A DNA stretch of 64,000 nt, taken from contig NZ_JABFTT010000004.1 of NCBI RefSeq assembly GCF_021404465.1, positions 124,001 to 188,000 on the forward strand, in the 5' to 3' direction. The number at the start of each line of letters is the position of its first letter. The stretch's first letter is position 1. The DNA comes from Billgrantia zhangzhouensis (GTDB lineage: Bacteria; Pseudomonadota; Gammaproteobacteria; Pseudomonadales; Halomonadaceae). The notes beneath the pieces are model-generated. The model saw nothing but the letters and a program-made list of their open reading frames with translations. It was not told where the DNA came from and made no database searches. The translations under genes were made by a program, and so were the position numbers. Of the stretch, positions 37,769 to 49,976 are shown in pieces.

Positions 37769-38611
37769 ATGTTCGATAATTTTCCTGGACTTTGCGGCAT
37801 GATCGATTCCCCCTTCGTGGAGGTGAGCAACCTGCATTTCTCGCGAGGCGAGAAGGTCATCTTCAGCGGCGTCGAGCTGCAGATTCCCCGTGGCCGGATT
37901 ACGGCCGTCATGGGACCTAGTGGCACCGGCAAGACGACGCTGCTCAAGCTGGTCGGTGGCCAATTGGCTCCCGATGCCGGCCGGGTCCTGATCGATGGTC
38001 AGGACGTTCATGCCCTGTCGCGCAAGGCACTGTTTACCCTGCGCCGGCGGATGGGCATGTTGTTCCAGAGCGGTGCACTGTTCTCCGACCTCAGCGTATT
38101 CGAGAATGTGGCATTCCCGCTGCGGGTGCATACCGACTTGCCGCCGACGATGATTCGCGACCTGGTGTTGATGAAACTTCAGGCCGTGGGGCTACGCGGG
38201 GCGCGAGAGCTGATGCCTGCCGAGCTCTCGGGCGGCATGGCGCGCCGCGTTGCTCTGGCCCGGGCAATCGCATTGGATCCTGAGTTGGTGCTCTACGACG
38301 AGCCGTTCGTGGGCCAGGATCCGATCTCCAAGGGGGTGCTGGTGCAGTTGATCAAGCAGCTCAACGATGCGCTCGGGCTGACCTCCGTCGTGGTATCGCA
38401 TGACATCCAGGAGACGCTCTCGATTGCCGATTATGTCTATGTCATCGCCGACGGCCAGGTCATGGCCCATGGCACACCGGACAGCCTCGACATCGACGAC
38501 GATCCGCGTGTCAGTCAGTTCGTGCACGGCGAACCGGACGGTCCCGTGCCTTTCCATTATCCCGCGCCCGACTACTTCCACGACATCCTCAACCTGGAGG
38601 GGCGGCCATGA
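37769..38611 (+). CDS. mlaF: Phospholipid transport ABC ATP-binding protein MlaF
   Basis: A 280-residue ATPase of the Mla system that keeps phospholipid asymmetry in the outer membrane. Walker A is GPSGTGKTT, the signature [16 protein letters not shown] and Walker [14 protein letters not shown], all MlaF-like; the end [17 protein letters not shown] is the family tail that contacts MlaB/E. The ATG at 37769 follows AGGA by four bases; an internal ATG at 37799 would give 270 residues, nearer the E. coli length of 269, but lacks a site. Its stop overlaps the mlaE ATG. Confidence 0.94.
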   Translation: MFDNFPGLCGMIDSPFVEVSNLHFSRGEKVIFSGVELQIPRGRITAVMGPSGTGKTTLLKLVGGQLAPDAGRVLIDGQDVHALSRKALFTLRRRMGMLFQSGALFSDLSVFENVAFPLRVHTDLPPTMIRDLVLMKLQAVGLRGARELMPAELSGGMARRVALARAIALDPELVLYDEPFVGQDPISKGVLVQLIKQLNDALGLTSVVVSHDIQETLSIADYVYVIADGQVMAHGTPDSLDIDDDPRVSQFVHGEPDGPVPFHYPAPDYFHDILNLEGRP

Positions 38612-39390
38612 TCGGGCGCATCCTGAGTCTCGGGCGGCGTGGCTGCGACGTGCTCGAAGCGTTGGGACGCTCGGGCCTGTTCCTCGCGCAGTCCGGTGTC
38701 GGCATTCCGTCCCGCGAGGGCTGGTACCTGTGGCTGCGCCAGATGCATTTCGTTGGCGTGCTGTCGTTGGCCATCGTGCTGGTATCGGGGCTATTCATCG
38801 GTATGGTGTTGGCATTGCAGGGCTATACCATCCTGGTCGACTTCGGTGCCGAGCAGGCGCTAGGCCAGATGGTGTCGCTGTCGCTGTTGCGCGAGCTGTC
38901 GCCGGTGGTGGCGGCGCTGTTGTTCGCAGGGCGTGCCGGCTCGGCGTTGACCGCCGAGATCGGCCTGATGAAGGCCACCGAGCAGCTCACCAGCATGGAG
39001 ATGATCGGCGTCGATCCACTGCGCCGGGTGGTGGCACCGCGGCTGTGGGCCGGGTTCGTGGCGCTGCCGCTGCTCACAGTCGGCTTCAGCGTGATCGGGA
39101 TCTACGGCGGTTACCTGGTCGGCGTCGAGTGGCTGGGGGTGTTCGAAGGCTCCTACTGGGGCAACATGCAGGCCAGTGTCGATTTCATCGAGGATGTCGG
39201 CAACGGCATGGTCAAAAGTCTGGTATTCGCCCTGGTGGTGACCTGGATAGCGGTATTCCAGGGCTACGACCTGGTACCGACGTCGGAAGGTATCTCCCGT
39301 GCCACCACGCGTACGGTGGTGTATTCCTCATTGGCGGTGCTGGGCCTCGACTTCGTTCTTACCGCGCTGATGTTCGGAGGATTTTCCTGA
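38608..39390 (+). CDS. mlaE: Phospholipid transport ABC permease MlaE
   Basis: A 260-residue inner-membrane permease with about five membrane segments. Family features are [58 protein letters not shown] and the conserved [20 protein letters not shown] loop. It forms the transport core with MlaF, fed by MlaD. ATGA overlap with mlaF. Confidence 0.95.
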   Translation: MIGRILSLGRRGCDVLEALGRSGLFLAQSGVGIPSREGWYLWLRQMHFVGVLSLAIVLVSGLFIGMVLALQGYTILVDFGAEQALGQMVSLSLLRELSPVVAALLFAGRAGSALTAEIGLMKATEQLTSMEMIGVDPLRRVVAPRLWAGFVALPLLTVGFSVIGIYGGYLVGVEWLGVFEGSYWGNMQASVDFIEDVGNGMVKSLVFALVVTWIAVFQGYDLVPTSEGISRATTRTVVYSSLAVLGLDFVLTALMFGGFS

Positions 39391-39427
39391 TGCCTGGTGG
39401 TTATTTGACGCATAATGGAGTGGCAGC

Positions 39428-39892
39428 ATGAAGCGCAGCAAGACGATGGAGCTGGGTGTCGGCCTGTTCATGCTGGCCGGGATTCTAGGGTTGCTGTTCC
39501 TGGGGCTGCGGGTCAGCGGGCTGACTTTTTCCGTGCCGAGCGACACCTTTCGGCTCGAGGCCAATTTTGCCAATATCGGCAGCCTCAAGCCGCGTGCCCG
39601 AGTCACCATGGCGGGTGTCACGGTGGGACGGGTGACGGCCATCGAGCTCGATCGTGAATGGTATGACGCGCGTGTGATCCTCGAACTCGATGCGGAGCTG
39701 GAGGGGCAGCTGTCGCGTGACACCACGGCAGCCATCCTGACGGCCGGCCTGCTCGGCGAGCAGTACGTCGGCCTCACCGTGGGTGGGGACCCCGAAATGC
39801 TGAGTGACGGCGATATCATCCGCGACACCCAATCCGCTCTGGTGCTGGAGGAACTGATCCAGCAGTTCGTGTCAAATATGGTCAGCGACTGA
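39428..39892 (+). CDS. mlaD: Phospholipid transport substrate-binding MCE protein MlaD
   Basis: A 154-residue inner-membrane anchored MCE protein; one N-terminal span (about residues 9-27) and one MCE domain (about 38-120) with ANFANIGSLKPRARVTMAGVTVGRVTAI and LTAGLLGEQYVGLTVGGDPE. It forms a hexameric ring that passes lipids between MlaC and MlaE. The C-terminus (QSALVLEELIQQF) is where Pseudomonas MlaD also ends. The palindromic repeat begins in the last bases of its stop codon. Confidence 0.94.
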   Translation: MKRSKTMELGVGLFMLAGILGLLFLGLRVSGLTFSVPSDTFRLEANFANIGSLKPRARVTMAGVTVGRVTAIELDREWYDARVILELDAELEGQLSRDTTAAILTAGLLGEQYVGLTVGGDPEMLSDGDIIRDTQSALVLEELIQQFVSNMVSD

Positions 39893-40036
39893 GGAAGCAC
39901 TTCACAAATGCCTATACGAGCGAATCGCTGCGTTGCGCGGTGCTCGGAATCCTCACATATAACCCATATGCTCCGGTTCCTGTGCTCCGTGCGCCTTGCG
40001 CTTCATCTCGCCCGCCAATTTGTGTAGCGCTTCCTT
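39891..40036. repeat. MITE/REP-like palindromic element between mlaD and mlaC
   Basis: An element of about 146 bases with terminal inverted repeats: AGGAAGCACTTCACAAAT (39892-39909) faces ATTTGTGTAGCGCTTCCT (40019-40036), with 15 of 18 bases paired. The inner part is also an imperfect palindrome (GTGCTCGGAATCC at 39941-39953 faces GGTTCCTGTGCTCC at 39975-39988) around CATATAACCCATATG (39956-39970). It contains no open frame. It lies inside the mla operon with no other gene in the gap and would form one long hairpin in the mRNA. Its left end begins at the second base of the mlaD stop codon. Confidence 0.7.
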
Positions 40037-40065
40037 GAGTTACTCTTTTCAGATGAGGTCGATCC

Positions 40066-40728
40066 ATGAGCCAGATGACTCTTTCCTTCGTTGTGTTTCG
40101 CCGCCTGTTGCTCGGCCTGTGCCTGTCCCTGGCCAGCATGACGGCGCTGGCCGCTCCCGAGCGTAGCCCCGAGCAGGTCATTCGCGACAGTGTCGACGAG
40201 TTGATGGGGCAGATCGAAGGGCGCAAGGACTACTACGCCAGCAATCTGGATGAACTCAAGGTGCTGGTTGACGACAGCCTCGAGGACATCGCCGACTTTC
40301 GTTACATCGGTGCCAGCGTGATGGGGCGCTATTTCCAGAATGCCACGCCTCAGCAGCGTTCCCGGTTCGTCAACGTGTTCCGTCAGACCCTGATCGACAC
40401 CTACACCAAGGGGTTGGTGACCTTCGACTATCGCGAGCTGCGCGTGCTGGATAGTCAGCGTGCGCCGCGCCATGAGGATCAGGCATCCGTGGCCATGGAA
40501 GTGGTGGCAATGGACGGCACGGTCTATCCGGTCAGCTACACGCTGCGCCAGAGCGAGGGGCAGTGGAAGGTGGTCAACGTCATCGTCAATGGCATCAACC
40601 TGGGGCTGACGTTCCGCAACCAGTTCGATCAGGCCATGCGCGATCATGGCCGCGACTACGACGCGGTGATCGCCAACTGGTCGCCGGAAATCGCTACCGA
40701 GGAATTGGAAGAGGGCGGCAACGCGTGA
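40066..40728 (+). CDS. mlaC: Phospholipid-binding periplasmic protein MlaC
   Basis: A 220-residue periplasmic shuttle between the outer-membrane MlaA and the MlaFEDB complex. A signal peptide (about residues 1-28, cleaved after ALA) precedes the MlaC/Ttg2D domain: FRYIGASVMGRYFQNATPQQRSRFVNVFRQTLIDTYTKGL and WKVVNVIVNGINLGLTFRNQF are hallmarks. It is separated from mlaD by the palindromic element and coupled to mlaB by overlap. Confidence 0.94.
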   Translation: MSQMTLSFVVFRRLLLGLCLSLASMTALAAPERSPEQVIRDSVDELMGQIEGRKDYYASNLDELKVLVDDSLEDIADFRYIGASVMGRYFQNATPQQRSRFVNVFRQTLIDTYTKGLVTFDYRELRVLDSQRAPRHEDQASVAMEVVAMDGTVYPVSYTLRQSEGQWKVVNVIVNGINLGLTFRNQFDQAMRDHGRDYDAVIANWSPEIATEELEEGGNA

Positions 40729-41057
40729 GCCGTTTGCTCGAACGCGGAGGCGTTCTGCTAGAGGCCGGCCCGGAGGGGTTGGCCGTCAGCGGCGATGTCG
40801 ATTTCGAGATTGCCGCGCCGCTGGTCGAGGCGGGAACCGCCTGGCTGGTCGAGCGGCCCACCGGTACGTGCCTCGTGCTCGACCTGGAGGGCGTCGAGCG
40901 GGTGAGCAGTGCCGCTCTCAGTATGCTGCTCGAGTGGACGCGGCAAGCGCGTAAGAGGGGCGTCAAGATCAGCGCCGTGCGCCTATCCGAGCCGCTGGCT
41001 CGGTTGACGCAGGCGGCGGGTCTCGATGAGCTGCTACCGCTCACCGGTCAGACCTGA
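40725..41057 (+). CDS. mlaB: STAS domain protein MlaB
   Basis: A 110-residue STAS-domain protein that stabilises MlaF. It begins with GTG overlapping the mlaC stop (GTGA). The core is CLVLDLEGVERVSSAALSMLLEWTRQARKRG, in which the conserved serine and threonine area of STAS proteins (here SSAALS) lies near residue 63, and it ends with LARLTQAAGLDELLPL. The longer open frame upstream lies within mlaC and is not used. Confidence 0.9.
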   Translation: MSRLLERGGVLLEAGPEGLAVSGDVDFEIAAPLVEAGTAWLVERPTGTCLVLDLEGVERVSSAALSMLLEWTRQARKRGVKISAVRLSEPLARLTQAAGLDELLPLTGQT

Positions 41058-41176
41058 TCGGTTCTGGCATCGCCAAGCGCGATGCTTTTCTTTACCATGT
41101 GGGGATTCTTGTTCTCGGCGGCGGTCCGTGTGGGGCCGTGTGCCGCTCCATTCGTGTCACAGGAGTTCCGTTTTTC

Positions 41177-42722
<1,546 letters not shown>

Positions 42723-42765
42723 GCGGGCGGTTGTGGGGTCAGCAGTTTCCGAATTAGGCGAGAGC

Positions 42766-43419
42766 ATGAGCAAGCAATTGATTCTGGCCCTGTCGAAGGG
42801 CCGCATCCTCGACGAGACCCTGCCGCTATTGGCGGATGCTGGCATCGTTCCGGCCGAGGATCTGGGCAAGAGCCGCAAGCTGCTCTTCGACACCAACCTC
42901 GACGCCGTCAAACTGGTCGTCATTCGCGCTACCGATGTGCCGACTTATGTACAGCTCGGTGCCGCCGACCTGGGTGTGGCGGGCAAGGACGTGCTGCTCG
43001 AGCATGGTGCCGAGGGGCTTTATGAGCCGCTGGATCTCGAGATCGCCAAGTGCAAGCTGATGACGGCAGGCATCGACGGCGCGAAGCCGGCCCGTGCGCG
43101 ACGTCGCGTGGCCACCAAGTTCGTCAACGTGGCGCGTCGCTACTACGCCGAGCAGGGTATCCAGGCCGAAGTGATCAAGCTCTACGGGGCCATGGAGCTG
43201 GCGCCGCTGATGAACCTGGCCGACGAGATCGTCGACATCGTCGACACCGGCAACACTCTGCGCGCCAATGGCATGTCGCCGCGCGAGCTGATTGCGCCGA
43301 TCAGTACACGCTTGGTGGTCAACAAGGCGGCCATGACCATGAAGCACGAACAGCTCAAGCCGCTGATCGCGCGCCTCGCCCAGGCGGTGGAGCGGCGCAG
43401 GGCGGCTGCCGAGGCGTAG
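42766..43419 (+). CDS. hisG: ATP phosphoribosyltransferase HisG, short form
   Basis: A 217-residue catalytic subunit for the first step of histidine synthesis. [18 protein letters not shown] at the N-terminus and [15 protein letters not shown] (the PRPP loop, about residues 150-164) are clear. It lacks the C-terminal regulatory ACT-like domain of the 300-residue form, so it needs HisZ, which is not in this window. It is 43 bases after murA. Confidence 0.96.
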   Translation: MSKQLILALSKGRILDETLPLLADAGIVPAEDLGKSRKLLFDTNLDAVKLVVIRATDVPTYVQLGAADLGVAGKDVLLEHGAEGLYEPLDLEIAKCKLMTAGIDGAKPARARRRVATKFVNVARRYYAEQGIQAEVIKLYGAMELAPLMNLADEIVDIVDTGNTLRANGMSPRELIAPISTRLVVNKAAMTMKHEQLKPLIARLAQAVERRRAAAEA

Positions 43420-43481
43420 TCCCGGTAACTCGCCGCCGCTTGCGGCAATGGTACATTTTTCACGTGGAGGCGTATGCGACC

Positions 43482-44804
43482 ATGAGCGACACCTTATTCG
43501 AATCCGTCGATATCGCCCGGCTGTCGACCGAAGCTGCCGATTTCGAGACCCGGCTCGATGCGCTGCTGGCCTGGGAGGGCGTTTCCGATACCAATGTCCA
43601 GGCACGCGTGGAGGAAATCATTTCGGCGGTCAAGGAGCGGGGCGATGAAGCCCTGGTCGAATGCTCCAACCGTTTCGACCGTCTGACGGCAGCCAGCATG
43701 AGCGAGCTAACGCTGGACGCCGGGCGTCTCGAGCAGGCCTTTCGGGGCCTGTCCGAGGAGCAGCGAGACGCCCTGGCCCAGGCCGCCGAGCGCATTCGCC
43801 TCTATCACGAGCGCCAGAAGCCAACTTCCTGGTCCTACACCGAGGCCGATGGTAGTGTGCTCGGTCAGCAGGTCACACCGCTCGATCGGGCCGGTATCTA
43901 CGTGCCGGGCGGCAAGGCGGCCTATCCCTCTTCGGTACTGATGAACGCCATCCCCGCTCACGTGGCGGGCGTGCGCGAGATCGTCATGGTGGTGCCTACG
44001 CCCGATGGGGTGCTCAACGAGCTGGTGCTGGCGGCGGCGCACTTGGCCGGCGTCGACCGGGTATTCACCATCGGCGGTGCCCAGGCGATAGCGGCCATGG
44101 CCTACGGCACCGCCAGCGTGCCGCGCGTCGACAAGATCGTGGGGCCAGGCAACATCTACGTGGCGACCGCCAAGCGGGCCGTCTTCGGCCAAGTGGGTAT
44201 CGACATGATTGCCGGCCCTTCGGAGATTCTGGTCGTGTCGGACGGCGGAACCGATCCGGAGTGGCTGGCCATGGACCTGTTCTCCCAGGCCGAGCACGAC
44301 GAAGATGCCCAGGCGCTGCTGGTCAGTTGGGACGAGTCTCACCTGGCGGAGGTCGAGGCGGCCATCGCTCGCCTGCTGCCGACGCTCGAGCGTCATGAGA
44401 TCGTGCGCCAGTCGCTGGCGCGGCGCGGTGCGCTGATTCTCTGCCGCGACCGCGACGAGGCCGTGACGCTGATCAATCGCATTGCTCCGGAGCACCTGGA
44501 GCTCTCCATGGCCGACCCGGAGACGCTGCTGCCGCAGGTACGCCATGCCGGCGCTATCTTCATGGGGCGCTATACCGCCGAGGCGCTCGGCGACTACTGC
44601 GCGGGACCCAACCACGTACTGCCGACCTCGGGCACGGCACGCTTCTCCTCGCCGCTGGGTGTTTATGATTTCCAGAAGCGTTCGTCGATCATTCACTGCT
44701 CCGAAAGCGGAGCCTCGACCTTGGGCAGAGTGGCCTCGGTGCTGGCGCGCGGCGAATCGCTGACGGCGCATGCCCGCTCAGCCGAGTACCGTATCAAGGA
44801 TTGA
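43482..44804 (+). CDS. hisD: Histidinol dehydrogenase HisD
   Basis: A 440-residue zinc enzyme that carries out the last two oxidations of histidine synthesis. Signatures are [66 protein letters not shown] and the IAPEHLEL zinc/substrate segment. GTGGAGG (43464-43470) lies about 11 bases before the ATG. It is followed not by hisC but, after 24 bases, by the end of the opposing degS/algW gene. Confidence 0.96.
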   Translation: MSDTLFESVDIARLSTEAADFETRLDALLAWEGVSDTNVQARVEEIISAVKERGDEALVECSNRFDRLTAASMSELTLDAGRLEQAFRGLSEEQRDALAQAAERIRLYHERQKPTSWSYTEADGSVLGQQVTPLDRAGIYVPGGKAAYPSSVLMNAIPAHVAGVREIVMVVPTPDGVLNELVLAAAHLAGVDRVFTIGGAQAIAAMAYGTASVPRVDKIVGPGNIYVATAKRAVFGQVGIDMIAGPSEILVVSDGGTDPEWLAMDLFSQAEHDEDAQALLVSWDESHLAEVEAAIARLLPTLERHEIVRQSLARRGALILCRDRDEAVTLINRIAPEHLELSMADPETLLPQVRHAGAIFMGRYTAEALGDYCAGPNHVLPTSGTARFSSPLGVYDFQKRSSIIHCSESGASTLGRVASVLARGESLTAHARSAEYRIKD

Positions 44805-44828
44805 GAAGGAGTCGAGAGGAGGCGTTCG

Positions 44829-46031
<1,203 letters not shown>

Positions 46032-46130
46032 GCGGCGCTTCCTGGTCGGCGGGCGGTCGATGGCATCCCGCTCAGTCGTTACAATGGAGCCAATTGTAAC
46101 ATCGACACCGAAGTGCTGTCCGGAGGTGAG

Positions 46131-46892
46131 ATGATTTTGCGCGATGACTTGATACGGGCCTGCGATACGCTGCTCGGTGCTTCCACATTCAGAGACTATA
46201 CCGTCAACGGTCTTCAAGTGGCAGGGCGTGAGGAGGTGCGTCGAGTGATGAGCGGCGTGACTGCGTGCCAGGCGCTGCTAGAGGAGGCGGTGGCGTGGGA
46301 TGCGGACCTGCTGCTCGTTCACCATGGTTATTTCTGGAAGAACGAGCCAGTGCCCATCACCGGAATCAAGCAGCGCCGCATCCGTACGCTGCTGCTCAAC
46401 GACATCAACCTGCTGGCCTACCACTTGCCGCTCGATGCCCACGCGGAGCTTGGCAACAACGCCGAACTTGGCCGTCGGCTCGGATTCCGTGTAGAGGGCT
46501 GTGCCGACGGTGAGCTGGGGCAAGGGTTGGTATGGTTCGGGAGTGTGCCCGAACCGGTGGCGCCCAAGGTTCTGGCGAACCATGTGGGGGCGTGCCTGGG
46601 ACGCGAACCGCTACTCGTCGAGGCGCCTGGCAGCGAGCTGGTGCGCTGCGTGGCGTGGTGTACCGGCGGGGCGCAGGACATGATTACCCAGGCCTGGGAG
46701 GCTGGTGCCGATGCGTTCATTTCGGGTGAGATCTCCGAGCGTACCACGCACCTGGCGCGCGAACTGGGCATCCACTACCTGGCTGCAGGGCATCATGCCA
46801 CCGAACGTTATGGCGTCCAGGCGCTTGGCGCCTGGCTCGAGCGTGAGTTCGGTGTCATGCATCGCTTCGTCGATATCGATAACCCGGCGTGA
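46131..46892 (+). CDS. NIF3-like dinuclear metal center protein (YbgI family)
   Basis: A 253-residue NIF3/DUF34 protein. The metal-binding histidines are seen in LLLVHHGYFWKNE, YHLPLDAHAELGNN and YLAAGHHATERYG, and the central SELVRCVAWCTGGAQDMI is typical. Members form hexamers with a two-metal site and may be GTP cyclohydrolase-like or repair-associated; function is unsettled. GGAGGTG (46122-46128) precedes the ATG. In Pseudomonas a NIF3 gene is also next to algW. Confidence 0.92.
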   Translation: MILRDDLIRACDTLLGASTFRDYTVNGLQVAGREEVRRVMSGVTACQALLEEAVAWDADLLLVHHGYFWKNEPVPITGIKQRRIRTLLLNDINLLAYHLPLDAHAELGNNAELGRRLGFRVEGCADGELGQGLVWFGSVPEPVAPKVLANHVGACLGREPLLVEAPGSELVRCVAWCTGGAQDMITQAWEAGADAFISGEISERTTHLARELGIHYLAAGHHATERYGVQALGAWLEREFGVMHRFVDIDNPA

Positions 46893-46916
46893 CGCCCATC
46901 TTTCGCGGCGCAGGAA

Positions 46917-47363
46917 TCAATAGCGCGGGGGCTGGGGAAGCTCGCTCTTCTCGGTGCTGGGTTTGAGACCGAAATCCTCGGATAGGGTGCCGCCAGAACC
47001 ATCGGCATAGTCGCGTGGCGCCGGTACATCGTCACTTTCGGCCAGGGCCGGTTGGTTGGCTGCCTTGAGCCGATTCTTATTCTGAGGATCGCAATGCAGC
47101 GTGCTGGCATCCTCGGTGATACGGTGCTCGAGGGTACGCATCTCGCGCTGGATGTTGCTCACCATCATGCCGACTTGGGTGAAGTGCTCGTTCATGCCCT
47201 CCCGAAGGACACTGAGTTCACGTTCACGCTCGGCCACCTGGCGGCGCAGTTCCTGTAGCCGGTTGGCCGATGTGCCAAGAGCACGATAGGCGAAGGCGCC
47301 GATGCCGAGGCCGACCAACAGGCTGACGATAGCCACGATCCAGTTAACATTGCCGTAATCCAC
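46917..47363 (-). CDS. yhcB: YhcB (DUF1043) inner-membrane protein
   Basis: A 148-residue protein with one N-terminal membrane span (residues 8-26), a coiled coil (about 30-85, NRLQELRRQVAERERELSVL) and a Pro-rich disordered tail ending in ELPQPPRY. YhcB (also called ZapG or LapD in E. coli) interacts with division and envelope-synthesis proteins. It is convergent with the NIF3 gene and diverges from zapE across a 210-base gap, as in enterobacteria where yhcB and zapE adjoin. Confidence 0.9.
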   Translation of the reverse strand: MDYGNVNWIVAIVSLLVGLGIGAFAYRALGTSANRLQELRRQVAERERELSVLREGMNEHFTQVGMMVSNIQREMRTLEHRITEDASTLHCDPQNKNRLKAANQPALAESDDVPAPRDYADGSGGTLSEDFGLKPSTEKSELPQPPRY

Positions 47364-47522
47364 GAAGTTCTCCCTGATGCTGATACACGCCGGAATCAGT
47401 GCCGCTGCCCGGTTCGAGTCATGTCTGGCCGGTCCATTATAGAAGCCTTGGCTGTCGGCGGGTCAACGCTGGACGATGCGAAGCGCCTTATCCTTTTTTC
47501 TGCGCGTGGCGTGCGGGATGCG

Positions 47523-47528
47523 TATAAT
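47523..47528 (+). promoter_or_regulatory. Candidate -10 element for zapE
   Basis: A perfect TATAAT lies 46 bases before the zapE start. No good -35 is visible at 16-18 bases upstream, though a T-rich patch (47494-47499) is nearby. The rest of the 47364-47573 gap shows no gene. Confidence 0.45.
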
Positions 47529-47573
47529 GCGGGGCCTGCAACGATATGAGCCAAGATCAGCAAGGAATCTCTC

Positions 47574-48758
47574 ATGTGCGCGACCGTGACTCCTGCGGGA
47601 TCCCGTTCGGCCGATGCCAGTACCCCACTGGCGCGTTACCGGGCCGATCTCGAGCGCGACGACTTTCATTACGATCCTGCCCAGGAGCAGGCCGTCGAGC
47701 ACTTGCAGCGCCTATATGACCAGCTCGTGGCCTCACCCCGGACCGAGCCGCGTGCCGTCACCACCGGGCGAGGGCTCAAGTCTCGCATGGCCGATCTGTT
47801 CGGCAAGCGGGAAAGGGCGAGGGAGGCGCCGGCCCTGCCGTCAATCCAGGGTCTCTACTTCTGGGGCGGAGTGGGCCGTGGCAAGACCTATCTCGTCGAT
47901 ACGTTCTACGAGTCCCTGCCGTTTCCCGACAAGATGCGTACCCACTTTCATCGTTTCATGCAGCGGGTGCACAACGAGCTCGAGCACTACAAGGGTGAGA
48001 AGAATCCGCTGACGTTGATTGCCGGCAAGTTCGCTGCGGAGGCACGGGTGATCTGCTTCGACGAGTTCTTCGTCAAGGACATCACCGATGCGATGATCCT
48101 GGCCAACCTGCTCGAGGCGCTGTTCGAGCGTGACGTGGTCCTGGTGACGACCTCCAACATCGTGCCCGACGAACTGTACAAGGATGGCCTGCAGCGCGCT
48201 CGCTTCCTGCCGGCCATCGAGTTGATCAAGCGCCACTGCCGCGTGGTCAATGTCGATTCGGGGGTCGACTATCGCTTGCGCGCCTTGCAGCGTGCCGAGA
48301 TATTTCATGCTCCCCTGGACGAGGCGGCGGAGCGGGAACTCGAGCGTAGCTTCCGCGAAATTGCCCGGCACGAAGGGGAAACTGACGTACCGGTAGAGAT
48401 CAACCACCGTGTATTGCGCGCGCAGCGCCTGCACGACGACGTGGTGTGGTTCGAGTTTCGTGAGCTGTGCGACGGGCCACGCAGCCAGAACGACTATATC
48501 GAACTCGCCCGCGAGTTCCATACCGTGCTGGTCTCCAACGTGACCCGCATGGGCGCGTCCACTGACGACCAGGCGCGTCGCTTCATCAACATGGTGGACG
48601 AATTCTATGACCGTGGCGTCAAGCTGCTGATGTCGGCCGAGGTGCCGGCCGAGTCGCTTTACGCCGATGGGCGCCTGGGCTTCGAGTTCCAGCGCACCCA
48701 GTCGCGGCTACAGGAGATGCAGTCGCACGAGTACCTGGCTTTGCCGCACAAGCCATGA
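47574..48758 (+). CDS. zapE: Cell division protein ZapE (AFG1-like ATPase)
   Basis: A 394-residue P-loop ATPase that affects Z-ring stability during constriction. Walker A GGVGRGKT is at residues 98-105; Walker B is VICFDEFFVKDITDAMIL; VLVTTSNIVPDELYKDGLQR and the late RTQSRLQEMQSHEYL are AFG1 features. It is about 20 residues longer than the E. coli protein. AAGGAAT precedes the ATG. It lies just upstream of the rplM-rpsI operon, the usual arrangement. Confidence 0.94.
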   Translation: MCATVTPAGSRSADASTPLARYRADLERDDFHYDPAQEQAVEHLQRLYDQLVASPRTEPRAVTTGRGLKSRMADLFGKRERAREAPALPSIQGLYFWGGVGRGKTYLVDTFYESLPFPDKMRTHFHRFMQRVHNELEHYKGEKNPLTLIAGKFAAEARVICFDEFFVKDITDAMILANLLEALFERDVVLVTTSNIVPDELYKDGLQRARFLPAIELIKRHCRVVNVDSGVDYRLRALQRAEIFHAPLDEAAERELERSFREIARHEGETDVPVEINHRVLRAQRLHDDVVWFEFRELCDGPRSQNDYIELAREFHTVLVSNVTRMGASTDDQARRFINMVDEFYDRGVKLLMSAEVPAESLYADGRLGFEFQRTQSRLQEMQSHEYLALPHKP

Positions 48759-48778
48759 CGACAGGGCGGCAATAGGGC

Positions 48779-48808
48779 TTTAATTCGCGCAGGCAGATCA
48801 TGTAGAAT
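48779..48808 (+). promoter_or_regulatory. Candidate promoter for rplM-rpsI
   Basis: TAGAAT at 48803-48808 has TTTAAT at 48779-48784 with an 18-base spacer. It would give a leader of about 115 bases carrying the hairpin at 48867-48897. Confidence 0.5.
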
Positions 48809-48866
48809 ACGCGCTCCTCGACCGTTGTCGCCGATGCTGCGGGTGGCAACCAAGAAAAATAGGGAT

Positions 48867-48897
48867 GATCCCGGTTGTGCTTCGGGCACGCGGGGTC
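48867..48897 (+). promoter_or_regulatory. rplM leader hairpin, possible L13 autoregulatory element
   Basis: GATCCCG (48867-48873) pairs with CGGGGTC (48891-48897), with one G-T pair, and GTGC (48877-48880) pairs with GCAC (48886-48889) around a TTCGG loop. It ends 34 bases before the rplM start. In E. coli the rplM-rpsI operon has been reported to be autoregulated by L13 through its leader, so this is a candidate operator, not proven. Confidence 0.4.
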
Positions 48898-48931
48898 CAA
48901 TACACTTGTTTGATTTTGTGGTGATTTCTCC

Positions 48932-49360
48932 ATGAAAACGTTCACTGCTAAGCCGCAGTCCGTACAGCGCGACTGGTACGTCGTCGACGCGGCGGACAAG
49001 ACGCTCGGCCGTCTGGCTACCGAAATCGCTCGTCGTCTGCGCGGCAAGCACAAGCCCGAGTTTACCCCTCATGTCGATACCGGCGACTACATCGTCGTGA
49101 TCAACGCCGAGAAAGTGCGGGTCACTGGTAACAAGGCCAAGGCCAAGACCTACTACCGCCACACCGGCTACCCGGGCGGTCTTCGCTCCATGAATTTCGA
49201 GAAGATGATCGCGCATGCTCCCGAGCGCGTGATCGAGTCTGCCGTCAAGGGCATGCTGCCCAAGGGGCCGCTGGGGCGCGCCATGTATTCCAAACTCAAG
49301 GTCTACGCCGGCGCCGAACATCCGCACGCCGCCCAGCAGCCGCAAGAACTGAACATCTGA
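48932..49360 (+). CDS. rplM: 50S ribosomal protein L13
   Basis: A 142-residue ribosomal protein, the same length as E. coli L13. [52 protein letters not shown] and the C-terminal [14 protein letters not shown] are diagnostic. It is first in the rplM-rpsI operon and follows a leader with a hairpin. Confidence 0.99.
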   Translation: MKTFTAKPQSVQRDWYVVDAADKTLGRLATEIARRLRGKHKPEFTPHVDTGDYIVVINAEKVRVTGNKAKAKTYYRHTGYPGGLRSMNFEKMIAHAPERVIESAVKGMLPKGPLGRAMYSKLKVYAGAEHPHAAQQPQELNI

Positions 49361-49373
49361 GGGGGTCATCACC

Positions 49374-49763
49374 ATGGCACAGCAGTATTACGGTACCGGG
49401 CGCCGCAAGACATCCACTGCCCGTGTTTTCCTCAAGCCGGGCACCGGCAAGATTACCGTCAACAATCGTGAGCTGGACCAGTATTTCGGTCGTGTAACCG
49501 GCCGTATGGTGGTGCGCCAGCCGCTCGAGCTGACCGAAACTCTCGGTCAGTTCGATGTCTATGTCACCGTCAAGGGCGGTGGTGGTTCCGCTCAAGCCGG
49601 CGCCATTCGTCACGGTATCACCCGTGCACTGATGGAGTACAACGAGGACTTCCGCCCGGCGCTGCGTGCCGCTGGCTACGTCACTCGTGACGCTCGCCAG
49701 GTGGAGCGTAAGAAAGTCGGTCTGCGCAAGGCGCGTCGTCGCCCGCAGTTCTCCAAGCGCTGA
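49374..49763 (+). CDS. rpsI: 30S ribosomal protein S9
   Basis: A 129-residue ribosomal protein. [19 protein letters not shown] at the N-terminus and the C-terminal basic tail ([12 protein letters not shown]) that reaches the P-site tRNA are intact. It is 13 bases after rplM and is followed by a strong intrinsic terminator. Confidence 0.99.
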   Translation: MAQQYYGTGRRKTSTARVFLKPGTGKITVNNRELDQYFGRVTGRMVVRQPLELTETLGQFDVYVTVKGGGGSAQAGAIRHGITRALMEYNEDFRPALRAAGYVTRDARQVERKKVGLRKARRRPQFSKR

Positions 49764-49781
49764 TCTCACTCAGTGGCTGGC

Positions 49782-49819
49782 AAAAAAACCCGGGCAATTG
49801 CTCGGGTTTTTTATTTTTT
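49782..49819 (+). terminator. Rho-independent terminator of rplM-rpsI
   Basis: CCCGGGC (49789-49795) pairs with GCTCGGG (49800-49806), one G-T pair, AATT loop, flanked by an A-run and followed by TTTTTTATTTTTT. This is a textbook intrinsic terminator; the A-run makes it potentially active on both strands. Confidence 0.95.
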
Positions 49820-49976
49820 ATTTCAAGATATTGCGCCGAGAATTCCACCTTGGTCAGGACTGCCTTGTCTTGTGCGTGGCAGCTCGATTCCTTAAGATAT
49901 GCCGGATTTGGTATCCGTGGTCGCGGAACTCATTCCGTGCTGGATCAACGGGTAAGCTGATGGGAGAAACCAGAAA

